This document shows positions 1 through 10,740 of a stretch of 64,000 nucleotides of DNA, in pieces. The first letter of the stretch is position 1. Each line of letters starts with the position of its first letter. The notes under the pieces are model-generated. The model did no database searches, was not told the DNA's origin, and was given only the letters and a program-made list of their open reading frames with translations. A program made the position numbers and the translations under genes. Source of the DNA: Bombus terrestris (taxonomy: Eukaryota; Arthropoda; Insecta; Hymenoptera; Apidae); the NCBI RefSeq assembly GCF_910591885.1, contig NC_063274.1, positions 1,860,001-1,924,000 on the forward strand, given 5' to 3'.

Positions 1-582
1 TTCACTCGCGCAAAAGGATGCCTTCGCATCGACCTCACGAGCCGGTCAGCTTTACGATCTCGCGTAACACCTCGATTATGTTCGATCTAGGTCACACACT
101 GCCTGATTCCAATAAGAATCGAGAGAGAACTTTCGGCAAATTATTCGCACGCTTTGCAATGAAGCGCGTACAATCTGATCAAATACTTGACACTGTTGTA
201 TCGTCGTCGACTGATGAATTAGCTTTTTCAACGTCGAATTTTGTAGATCTGAGTGATTTTAGACCGTGTATAGTTTATCACGACCGTCACTCTGAGCGCA
301 ACTGTCACGTACAATGCAAAATATCGATTAAGCGTTTGCAGTCAGCTTTAATTATTTGAAGATTCAATTTCTTGTAGAATATGGAAGAAATTTGTTTTCT
401 ATCAATTACTAATAATATATTAGGAACAACTCGTTCCGTAAATAAGATGAAATACAATAAAAATGAAGGTAGATCTTGTCACAAATGCATACATGTATCG
501 TTTAGTTTGGTAATAACTCGTTGAAATAAGTACAATATTACTATAGTATCTTAAATGGGTCTAGAGTAAGGACAAGTGAGGA
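1..582. other. Non-coding stretch, no gene recognised
   Basis: The plus strand is open from 18 to 359 (113 codons, no recognisable domain). The same stretch is GC-richer than its surroundings, which alone lengthens chance open frames. From 360 to 582 the DNA is AT-rich and holds nothing I can name. Confidence 0.4.
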
Positions 583-978
583 TGTTTTAATTAGAGTTAA
601 GTTTGGTTTTCGTTTAATAAACAATACTTAATACAACAACTGATTACAATATCGTCGTACGTCTTATTCTCATACTTGGCTCTCAACCTCCCGATTCACA
701 CTTTCGGCTCCTCCACTCACACTTTGCGGCTTCTCCACTGGCACTCTCTGACTTCTCAACTCACACTGACTGCTAGCATCCCTTTTGTCTTTTCTTAGCC
801 CCGCCACGCATGTGTTTCGAAAACACCCGTGGTCAGGGTCATGTAGGCCTTTTCTACGAAACTATTCCATCGAAGGACCGATGACACATTGATGGGCCCG
901 ACGACGCCTCGGCTCTCGGGACATTGTTCATGGTTCGACCGATATCTTAGGCCTTTTTGTCCACGATACTACGTTACA
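583..978 (-). mobile_element. LTR-like remnant (possible decayed solo LTR)
   Basis: This island is GC-richer than its flanks and looks like an LTR, best read on the minus strand, where it would begin TGTAACGTAG at 978. A poly(A)-signal-like AATAAA lies near 615-620. It contains four imperfect tandem units of about 22 bp at 686-774. Neither end is flanked by a matching target-site duplication, so both boundaries are guesses. I see no coding sequence in it. It could instead be an unrelated dispersed repeat or a conserved regulatory patch. Confidence 0.35.
686..774. repeat. Imperfect tandem repeat, about 22 bp x 4
   Basis: Four consecutive units share the pattern CTCCACTCACACTTTGCGG with substitutions and one-base indels. 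They run roughly 686-709, 710-732, 733-754 and 755-774. They lie in the middle of the LTR-like island, where short tandem repeats are common in U3 or R regions. Copy number and period were read by eye. Confidence 0.6.
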
Positions 979-3159
979 TTATATGTATGAGATCAACCGC
1001 GAAAAGATTAAAATATCTCTTTAAAGATTATCTTTAGTTCGAATGATATATTTATTAAAATTCTTTTCTCCCTTTTGTATAATACAGCTTGATTCTCGAT
1101 ATTCCTTTCATTATTAAATTCCGTTATTGGATTTTTCTCTACATTATCGTATTAATGTTTCGATAATGCAATAAAACTATACGCGGCAAACGATGTAATT
1201 TCGCGTTGGCAGGTGTGAACGCGTTAATCGGGTTATATCTGAATCAGAAACTTGTTTCAAATAGGAGATCAGAAATTAAAAATAATAAATAACGATTAAA
1301 TGTTCCTATATAAATATCCAACACTGTAAAAAAGTTAGAGGAACGTAAAGCAAAGCGATATTAATATTATTTCGCTCGCATAAAAGAATGACGTATCACC
1401 TAACGTTTCTACCACGCGATACACCCTAAAACTATTAACACTCTACGGAAAATATTTCAGGAACGGTGCGGATGAACTGACTGGCAGTTCATATAAAGAC
1501 ACGGATAAAAAATCACCGATCGAAATCATCATTACCATCGTGAAAATAGTAAAGTGAAATTTCGACCATTTGGATCGCAAGCGCACTGATCCGATACATA
1601 GTTACGAACTGATCCGTACATAGCTTCATCATCGATCCTGCAAACCTAGACTGACCACGATCGTTCTATTATTCCTCTTTTTCCAATTTTCTCAGTCGAT
1701 CTTTTCCTCGAATTACGATCTTTTTCTCCCATTAGAAACGTATCGGCTATTTTAACCAAGATCGATCTTTTAGCTGTTCGTCGGGTCAAACGGTCGGAGA
1801 AAACTCTCAGATCCGTATCGACGGTAATTGGTCAAGGTGGAATCGCTAAATCCCTCCAGCAGACGGGATCAGGCCACGTGTAAAAGCGTCCTGGAATATA
1901 CCTACAGCAGCAGTATGCGGTTTGATTTACGCGCCGCAAAAGACGGGTATCACGTTTTCGATAGGCGGATTTCCCGATAATGGCAGGCGGATCTACATGA
2001 TCCTAGCACCACGTGGGAATACGAATCCGGACATTATCGTGGTGGGCCGTTGCTCCTCAGTAACCGGGAATGGATGTGCGTTTCGTTGCACGGGTCGCGC
2101 CTACGTGATCGGTATTTATCGAACCAGCCAGGCCCATTCGCGCCCACCTCCTTCTTCTGTCTAATGACACCCACCCATTGAAATCAGCTTAAATTAGCTA
2201 TATTTCGTGGGATGATTTGTACTTGGTACGGGTAAAATGTTTATGTAGAACTTTGATCTTCGTTTTGAGATGAAAATATATTTTTATGAGAAGAAAATAT
2301 AGGATTTATCGAAAGTATTGAATTTCAGAACGAACCTGAAATGCGTAATCGTTAAAATTGTATTTATTCGGTTGACGACTTATTATCGCGTCTAACTCGT
2401 CGGCTTATTCGCGGATCTGACGAGATTTTTCCTACGTCATTGAAGCTATCTTGTTGTTTGATACTGTAGGAATTGAAAATCGCTGAAAATTTGTGTACCG
2501 AGTAACGCGAGTTCATTAAATGAATTATATCATGTTAAATATTTATTCCTGCAATCATTTTCCTATTTAAAGCCAAAATTTAGTATGAAATATATATACC
2601 TATAGAATTTAATATACGAATTCGATATGGAATGTAGTCAACGTATTGACAATGTACGCTCAAATTGCACCGAAATTATAGCTGAGCGTTTCAGAAATTC
2701 TACTATTCTAATTAATTGCTGTTACAAATGAATCTACATCGGAACCTACATCGTAGTAACGCACAACAATACAGTTAACTAGAAATACACTACAAATTGC
2801 ATTTCAATTAACAATAACCGTTGCAGTATCGTGTAGCGGATCCATTTCGTGTAGCTTTTCAATCTCATTTCACGAACTTATTTTTCCACGCTCCTAACAA
2901 CTCGTCCCGAATTGACACGAGAGAAAATATTTCCCAGAAATCACGTATTTTTGAAACCTATTGATTAATTAAGCATAAATTTTTGACGAATCGTCGATTC
3001 GGATCGTCGCGTTGTTTGCGCGTTGGAATAAGAGCCAACCACTTTCCATGAAAAAATAAAAGCGCTATAGAAACTTCACTTAATGACCCTACGAGAATAT
3101 TTATTCGTTCGCTTTTTTCGTTTATTCGTACATTACGTTCGACGGCAAATGGTTAAACA
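979..3159. other. Non-coding DNA, AT-rich with a GC-richer patch at 1740-2165
   Basis: The stretch 979-1470 is AT-rich. At 1474-1490 there is a small perfect hairpin, GAACTG with CAGTTC, immediately followed by TATAAA at 1492; this could be a chance TATA motif. The patch 1740-2165 is GC-richer and open on the plus strand at 1922-2164 (80 codons, no recognisable domain). The remainder to 3159 is AT-rich with nothing recognised. Confidence 0.35.
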
Positions 3160-5463
3160 TTAACGGAACGTCCCGCGAAAAAATTCGTCTCGTTTGCGAG
3201 TGACTACGAATCGTTTGCGGGCAAACGAATCGTTCATAAACGTTTCATTCGTATTTAAAAATTCATGTCGCGAATTACGCGGCGCTACATATTCTCCCCG
3301 ACTGTTTCTCTTCGCTGCTGGTTGAAAACTCGCGCAGCGATGGCGACCGACAACAAGGAAACGCATTTATTGCTTTCGAGTCGTAACGAGCAGCTTCGAC
3401 TTCACTGCCGGGAAGGAGTTAGTCAGATGCTGCTAGATGCTGTTTGCTCGGATCCACGCCAGTTCCTAAGAGCTGGGAAGTTTAATTACACGGAGGCGAG
3501 ACAGTCCCTCTGGAAACTTGGACATGCCATTCCTTTTGAACGCTACCTATCGTAACTGACCGTTTTAACTTAGATATCTTTGAGTTCTCCTCGCTCTTCA
3601 CAAACGTCGAAATATGTACGTGCTTTAATCGTTCCTTGCCACGTAGCTTAGTCGTTCGGATAACGTTCGAATATTGCTTCTTTTTTAATTCCACCCGTTT
3701 TATGCTAATTGCAAGTTCTCATAGGTTCATTATCCAAATGAACGCAGTATCGATACATCGCCGATACTCGTGATCCTATCGTATTGTAATTTTTTTACAT
3801 CGTTCAATTTTTCACGATTGAATGAAACTTCTTGAAAATAACGAAATATAATTTTAAAAAATTGTAACTTACAGAAAAGAAAATTTCTTCGTTGCATCGT
3901 AATCTGAGTTATAAGAACCGGAAGGTTAACCGTGAATCTACCACATCCTCGAGATTTACGGAGCAGCAAGCGGGCAAATAAAATCCAAAGAAGCGTACCG
4001 ACCGTCGAATAAAACGCGTAGTCGATACACGTACGAACGTAACAGTAATACGGGAAGGTAATAACTCGCTTTCCACCCTTTGAACGTACTGTGAAATACC
4101 TTAGAACAGTCTCGCTATCTATTAACCTTTCCTTTTCCTCCGATTTCTCTAGCACTCGTTCGTCCTCTATGTTATACATATCATGTTTCTTATATACCTA
4201 CTTCTATACTTCTCTGCAGAAGCACGGTGCATACCCTTTACGATCAAGATAAAAATCGGCAGGCTAGCGTGCCACGATTTTATGGCAACGTGACTCGTCT
4301 CTTTTTTCTCCTTCTCGTCCTTTGCCCCTTTCCCTGCTTTTTTTATATTCGATCTGAGAAACTCGATTTTCTCACCGTTGAAATTTTCATTCGAGCCGTG
4401 ATTCTCCGGGCGAAGGGCGAGAGGGTGAAATTTGTTTTCGCCGTTGGTCGTCGACAAAAAGAGAATAGTCGGTCGAGCGTTGTTTGCATACGTTGCCGCA
4501 GCCGAGAAAGAAGTGACCGTTTCTCAGCACGTAGTCGTAATCTTTTACGACGCTCCACCGTGACAGGATTAACGTTGCGGGGCTTACGGCCGCTGCGTAT
4601 AATTTTATTCTCGCTTATCGCAGGAACGCAAACTGCGTTGCGTTCGGTTCATCGTATTTTATAGGGAGAAAGCTACCTTTTGTGAAATACGCCGCTGGAA
4701 AGTCAAACGATACTATCTATTTTTAATAAGCTTCAACGATATCTTTAGCGCGAGGTTAGCTTCTGTAAAATAAAAGAAAAGATTGAACTTAACGAAAATG
4801 GTGGATGCCCTGTAACAGTTTAATGCTTCTTGCATATTCTCTTTGCCAATTATTGGATTTGCTAGAATTTCTGAAAAATGTCGCGAAAATAAAATCAAGC
4901 TTTAATTTAAATCTCGATTCGTGAAATTATTGGCCAGAGTTTTAAACTTTATTAATACTAATTTATTTTTCCGCGCATTTATATACCTGTACATTTAAAT
5001 TAAACTGTCCGTCCTTTAATCAGTTGAACAAAAAATATCGATAATGCGATTGTTGCTCCATTTAACAGTTGTTACTTCCATACATAATTTACCATCTTTG
5101 ACTAATTTCGCCAATAACTTAATAGTTAATTTCATTTTTGCAAGTATTAATGGAGGATGATATTCTTGTTAATGCTTCCTATTTCAAGATTTTCGCAGTT
5201 TTCGAAGTGCATTATAATTCTTACGGTAAAACAATTTTCTACCTACATCCTATCTTTTTAATTATATTCATAGAAATATAAATCTGCATAAATATTCACA
5301 GTCTAGTCATAATATCATTTATTCCGTCAAAATATTTTTTACCAAACTTTGCGAATCCATTATCTATTTTTAAATGATTTGCGACGGTTTATTTGGACTG
5401 TGTCGTAATAATCGAGGAACTGAAGAAATATTATACTCCTGCAATGTTCTGCCTCTGTAGTCT
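3160..5463. other. Non-coding DNA with overlapping open frames on both strands
   Basis: Open frames overlap on opposite strands at 3265-3555 (+), 3160-3366 (-), 3730-4179 (-), 4167-4457 (-) and 4227-4664 (+). Opposing overlap in GC-richer DNA is the signature of chance open frames, and none shows a domain, a repeat or a convincing splice pair. The stretch 4665-5463 is AT-rich with nothing recognised. Confidence 0.35.
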
Positions 5464-5689
5464 TCACATATAATATCCTTCAAATTCCTCTAAATCACTG
5501 AACCACTCGATAAAAGGTACCGATGGCAAGAACCAAATGGAACGAGCTAGAATCGACATGAGTGAAAGCGATCCGAGCAATTCGAGCAGAAATAGGCCCG
5601 TTTCTCTGCCGCGTGAAAAGAGCGAGGCCAGTTGCATGCAGGCCAGACAGATGAATGCTGGCACACTAATGAGCCGTTAATGGTAAATA

Positions 5690-5770
5690 AATGGACCAGT
5701 AAGCGTGCCTGCATTGCGCCAACCCGTGGGACGTGACGTCAGCCCTACGTCACCATTGATTAACGAGCGA
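5690..5770. promoter_or_regulatory. CRE-containing regulatory candidate
   Basis: A perfect 8-bp cAMP-response element palindrome, TGACGTCA, is at 5734-5741, and a second half site CGTCA follows at 5748-5752. These sit in a GC-richer block (about 5500-5990) that also has ATTGATTAACG just downstream. TGACGTCA is the known site of CREB/ATF bZIP factors. That this is an enhancer or promoter is inference; no transcription start or adjacent gene is visible. Confidence 0.35.
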
Positions 5771-6426
5771 GCTTTGTTCCTGCCGGGTCAATTACATACA
5801 ATTCAGCTTCCAGTTTCACCAGTTTCGTGTCACCCTGAATCTTCGATTCTCCGTCCGTTCGGTGAACGTTGTCGTGACTTTGACACCGTCACCCTCGGGC
5901 ACAAGGATGCCGGAAGCGATGCGTCACTTCGAGAAACTTATCAGTTTGACAGCCAGTTTGATAAACTTCGAAAGAAGGAGAAGCATTGGATAAAGAGAAA
6001 AGGCAAACTGTGCGTTTGATCTGGCTCAGCTTCTACAAATTGAACCAATATTAGGTATTAGTATCTTGCAAATATAAATCACAAGTCGCAAACTAGAGAT
6101 AGTAATAAATTTTCTTGCGTTACGGCAACAAAAACAGAAAAGAAGTCTGTAATTTACAAGATGTAACTTGTCAATCAAGTAGTACTATTAATTGGTAAAT
6201 TATTGTGCACGAAGATTGTGATCAAATTTCGTTGAAATTAGGTGATCATGAATATGGTAAGGCAGTATTAAAATGGTGTGTTGAAATGGTGTTTTATATA
6301 CTGTTACTTTTTAATATTGTTACCAAAACGTAACATTTTGAAAATATGAAACTTGAAACAGCAGCGAATCACTCGATGACAGGTTCTAATATTTTACTGA
6401 AAGATACTTTCATCTTTAAATCTTCG
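5771..6426. other. Non-coding DNA
   Basis: The plus strand is open at 5705-6019 (104 codons, no recognisable domain) across the CRE patch, most likely by chance. From 6020 to 6426 the DNA is AT-rich with nothing recognised. Confidence 0.35.
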
Positions 6427-6657
6427 TTATCCCTTTGAGTGCTGTGGGCGCATATAGGTGTCTGGCGAAAGCTATCGATGTGGACTAAGGACATATATAT
6501 GCGTTTTCTGTAAGTGCCCGGTATGGACTAAGGACGCATGTATGGGTTTTTCAATTTTTCCGAACACCTACGCAGAAGTAATACTATTACGTTTGTGTTA
6601 AATAAACATAAATGCATTCCTTACGGCAGTAAACAAATGCCAATAGTGCCTCGTTAT

Positions 6658-6724
6658 TGTTGAAGTGGTCACCACTTGTAAGAAAACTCTACATCTGGGT
6701 TTTTTAGTTTTCTCAAGCACTGAA
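6658..6724. mobile_element. Truncated LTR end nested in the piggyBac-like element
   Basis: From TGTTGAAGTGG at 6658, this segment matches the solo LTR at 47163-47422. Over 62 aligned bases (6663-6724 against 47168-47229) I count 57 identities and no gaps. Similarity begins exactly at the TGTT terminus and ends after CAAGCACTGAA, so only the first part of the LTR is left. An 8-bp inverted pair, AGAAAACT (6681-6688) and AGTTTTCT (6706-6713), is conserved in both copies. Confidence 0.8.
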
Positions 6725-7014
6725 TTTTTCACACACAACTAAATTATTAACTTATATTTACTGTGTTATATTTACTAAATTTAGTTTTCTAGTTTATTGT
6801 TTTCTAGTCTACTACCCAAATTCTAATTAACTGTAAATTTCAATGTTTATAATAAATAATTAAAAATAACTAAAAATAACGCTCTCGAATCATTTGATCT
6901 CGTGCAAAATAATTACTATAACTTATTACGATCTTCGCTTTGAATAGTCAATCAACAGAGTTCAGTCTAACGAAAAAGTATTCCGTCCACAGCGATCGTC
7001 AGCGCTAGACGCTC

Positions 7015-7032
7015 GCCGTCCGTACGGACGGC
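7015..7032. repeat. 18-bp perfect palindrome inside the piggyBac-like element
   Basis: The sequence GCCGTCCGTACGGACGGC is its own reverse complement. It lies 17 bp inside the right terminal inverted repeat, so it may be a subterminal motif of the family, possibly recognised by the transposase; that role is inference. Confidence 0.9.
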
Positions 7033-7066
7033 ATAGGCCGCGAGTATTCAGCACTCAAAGGATTAT

Positions 7067-9540
7067 GGAAGAACGAAGCGAGATCAATTGATTTTTTGAA
7101 ACATTATCAGTGGGTGAAATATATTATGACCAAGGTTTATAAATAATATGTATTTCTTACAACTAATGTTACAACTAATGTCTTCTTTCATTCAACTTCA
7201 TTTCAAGTTTTGTTAGAATTGACGCGATGAAAAGATTGTCCTAGATGTTGGAATCATCTTCACAATTATTTCATAGCATTTGAAGTCCTGCTTTAAAAAA
7301 TTATATTCGAACAACGATCGTTATGCTTTTTATCGCAACGATAAACTTATCCTTATATACGCTATAGAAATCGAACTTTTTCCTTTAAAATTCACACGAT
7401 AGCAACGTAGCGAATGATACAGGTTTGAATTATAAAATGCACCGACGATGAACTCAAAAATTACACAACAAACGAGGTAGAAAAGTTTTCTTTGAAAAAG
7501 TTTGCTCCACTCTTAAGAAACTCTCTGCATAGCATGACAGACGATAAATAAAACGAAAGTTCTGAGAACGCGGTGGCAACAAAGGAATCGACCGGGATCG
7601 TTGCAAATTTATCGAGTGACTTTGAGATTCTTCCAAAAGTTTCTGCTGGTACGACGACATTTTCCGAGAACCTAGCTTCCGAGAGGTCAACCAAGTTGTA
7701 GGCAAAAAAGCTTGGTTGGACGAAAAAAAAGAAAAAAACAGCATGCAACGGCGTATTGATTGCGGACTTCCGTACGAGCTCGTGGCTAGATCGAGAAAAA
7801 TGAGTTTCTTGGAACTGGCGCGTGTTGCGTTGTTCAGGATAAGAAAGGAAAAGACGACCGGATGTGACGTAGGAGGAAGTCTGCATCCAGTGTCCGGTGT
7901 ACCAGACGAGATGGCAAATCGATGTTCCACTTCGGTGTAAATCCAGCGTTATAGGGTCGATTCCAATTAATTTACTTTCGTCAGTTGGGCTTAGGTTACA
8001 GGCAATGAAATTAAGCACGGTCGTTCAACGAATCTAGATAATCTTTACTCACTGTTATATCTATACAACATTGAACTGTAATAAGTTATTAATTAATTAA
8101 TCGTTACACTTTATTATTTATTTATTTTTATTCTATATTTATTTTCGAAAAAAATTGATTTTAGACCATAGCGCATCGTGTTTATTTTTTTTTCACAAAA
8201 ATACATATTTATTAACGATTGATAAAATATAATTTTTCTTTCGCATGATGGAGATTCTATGCGAATTTCGAGTGATTTTATGATCCGATATAAACCGCAT
8301 GAAACGCATGAAAAATAAGAACGTTACAGCAAACGCGTTTCGAAGGTAACGCGTTGTGTTAATTCATAAATTAACTGCATTCCATAAATGTACGCACGGA
8401 CGTTACTTTATCGTATCTTTCGAGATGCCTCTGGTTAAGTACCTCCATACAGGGGAGATAAGTACGACAGGGAATCGATATGACGGGGATACATTCAGCG
8501 CGTCGGAATTCTTACGATCAGGCATAAATCAGACCGCGAGTAAGCGGCACACGTTTCTTGTCGATTCTTATACAGAAAGCTTGAAAGCTCTGTCATTTGT
8601 TCCACAGGCTCCCTTCTTAATACACCGTTTTTTCATTTTTATCTCGGTAAATAGAACCTACTCTTTCTCCTCATCATCCACAGATATAGTGTATTTGTCA
8701 TGGTTTTGAATTCTCGTGAAAGTGATATAATGTTGGTAAAGCTGTCGCGATCCAGTATGCATGAGTCGAAACGAATATGATATTAACGAATAAGACTACG
8801 ATCTTTGGTTATTGAATTAGTAAAAATTTTCTTTTCTACAAACTGCAGCATTTTTATTGTTATTTCGTTAATTTGAAGAAATTTAACTCGATAATGAAAA
8901 ATTGAACGAGCTGAAATAAGTAGCTATCAGTATGCAATATATCATATATACTTTATGTTATGTGAGATAAATAGCAAATTATCTTAGTTGTTGAAATTAT
9001 TATGAAATATGTAGACTACATAATAAGAATTAGTTAGTTTTTAATGGTCTTAATTCGATGTTTACGAATTGTATATAGAGGAAATGGAGACACAAAATAT
9101 ATTTTCTTCTTTTATTCTTAACGTAATGTAAATGAATTTTACGGATAATAAACGAAATTAAACTCCAATATACTCGTTAGCATTAATAGAAAATCTCATG
9201 CTTTCGAAGAATCTCATCGAAAAAAAGTTTAAAAGGAAGGTACTATAATATAAAAATCGTTTGCTTTTTCGCTTTGAGCTTAGTATGGAGTCGAAAGAAC
9301 GGAATTGTTACATAAACAAAAAACGAATAATTAATCCTTGATGATATCAAAGTTTCATCCAAAATTTATTATAATTTGAATATGTTTGTACGTGAGTACG
9401 ATGGGTTTAGAATAGCCATAAATTATTTATGCTATGAATATAGGATTCGTCAAAAGTTTCATCTAGTTTCTCTAGTGCCTTATCGCGCCGGTTCCTCTAT
9501 CAACTTGTAATTAGTTCCCCGATCCACTTCAACGACCATC
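7067..9540. other. Non-coding DNA
   Basis: At 7454-8018 two minus-strand frames (185 and 158 codons) and one plus-strand frame (7716-7940) are open together, with no domain recognised, which argues for low stop density rather than a gene. A plus-strand frame at 8356-8709 is likewise unrecognised. From 8700 to 9540 the sequence is strongly AT-rich and I see nothing in it. Confidence 0.35.
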
Positions 9541-10740
9541 AAGACATGAATATGTATTTACTTATTAAAGACTCTTTCGTGCCGAATATATTTTCAGTAT
9601 CCGAATAACTTGATTTGCATGGAGAATCTTGCTTCAACGTGTAAAATATCCCACGAAACCGCAAATAATGAACAGACCAACAAAGTATACGAATAAGTGA
9701 AAATGATAAAATTAGGAGTTCCTGCTCAAAATTGAAATGATACGAGGAAAATAATCGCGTTGCCGTATCAGTAAGCCCACCAATTTTCCCAGAAGCTTCC
9801 ACATATTTTAAATAATTAAAGAGAGAAGCAAATGGAAACCTGGCGTTTTAACGAATTGGGTAATTCTGTTATTAAAATACCCGACATCGTCCGACTCACT
9901 CTTTTCACGTACACGATCCTCCTTTTCACATATTCCATAAACAAAAGCATCGATTTTACGAAAAACCTTCACCGCCTTTTATCCAAGTTGCTTCAGTGTC
10001 CCCTGTTTTACGGACTCTTCCTTCTCGGTAACGCGAAAGGAGAAGCTCGCGGTGAGCTTTACAGCGGTATTTTACAGGCTTACGGAGTTCCCGCGAAACC
10101 AGATAGGACGATAGGTCGCATCTCGAACGTCCCGCGTCGCTTCAGTCAATATTACATTGCTCTCGCATCCTGGCGCGCATCGGGTCAGGGTTTTTATCGA
10201 TCACGAAAGCCGACACCCGATCTATGGAACATTTTCCAGCCGAGTCTCACGAGAAAATCTGTCGTGCGAATTTCACGGTTGCCGATTCGATCGGCCCGAT
10301 GTTCCCACGGTGATTTCACGTCGCGAAACTTTGATGGCTGCCACGCCTAGCCGCTATGTCGAACGATAACTTGTCCAAGATCCATCCTGCAAGCGTACCG
10401 GAAGCCGAACCAGTTGTACAGCGAGTTTGTTTTATCGAATTTTCACTGAGTCTGTACGCCGTATGGCTTCCAGGCAAGCTTTCTTTAGAACGATATTACT
10501 TTTTCCTCGGCGAGCATCGGCGACCGTAGCTGCCGCTACAGAGACGGCACGACAAAATGAAAAGAAAATAAAAGGAATATTACGGTTGACCGGTCGGTCT
10601 CTACCTCAGCCTTCTACTCTCGCTTCTTTAGCTTTATTCAGAGCTGCCATTCGATTTCAATTCTCTACGATCGCGTTTCCTGTATTCAGCAACACGGACA
10701 ACATATGGAACAGGGTTTAGGGTTCTTACGAATTTCGTGA
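9541..10740. other. GC-richer patch, possible but unrecognised open frame 9832-10350 (+)
   Basis: The plus strand is open with an ATG from 9832 to 10350 (172 codons), with a hydrophobic run near residues 24-35 and a basic C-terminal half. An overlapping frame is open at 10157-10369, and another at 10427-10720. I recognise no family. Codon composition shifts sharply at about 10000, where the DNA becomes GC-richer, which fits a chance frame crossing a compositional boundary. A donor-like AAG/GTAAGA occurs at about 10861-10868. Confidence 0.2.

Larger units (their letters stand above)
6431..7062. mobile_element. Non-autonomous piggyBac-like element (MITE), 632 bp
   Basis: The left terminus CCCTTTGAGTGCTG (6431-6444) and the right terminus CAGCACTCAAAGGA (7049-7062) are inverted repeats matching at 13 of 14 positions. 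Each end is flanked by TTAT (6427-6430 and 7063-7066). piggyBac elements insert at TTAA and have termini starting CCC, so TTAT on both sides suggests a variant target or parallel decay. Inside are a repeated TGGACTAAGGAC (from 6481 and 6524) and an 18-bp perfect palindrome at 7015-7032. No transposase frame remains, so it would have relied on an autonomous relative. It also carries the start of an LTR at 6658-6724. Confidence 0.75.

Noticed and set aside
1474..1497. Hairpin followed by TATAAA as a core promoter
   Set aside because: A 6-bp stem and a TATA motif are frequent by chance in AT-rich DNA, with no initiator or gene downstream.
7454..8018. Long overlapping open frames on both strands
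   Set aside because: Three frames on two strands are open together and none shows a domain, which fits low stop density rather than a gene.
9832..10350. 172-codon ATG frame
   Set aside because: No recognised family, and the composition change at about 10000 suggests a chance frame; kept only as a note in the region entry.
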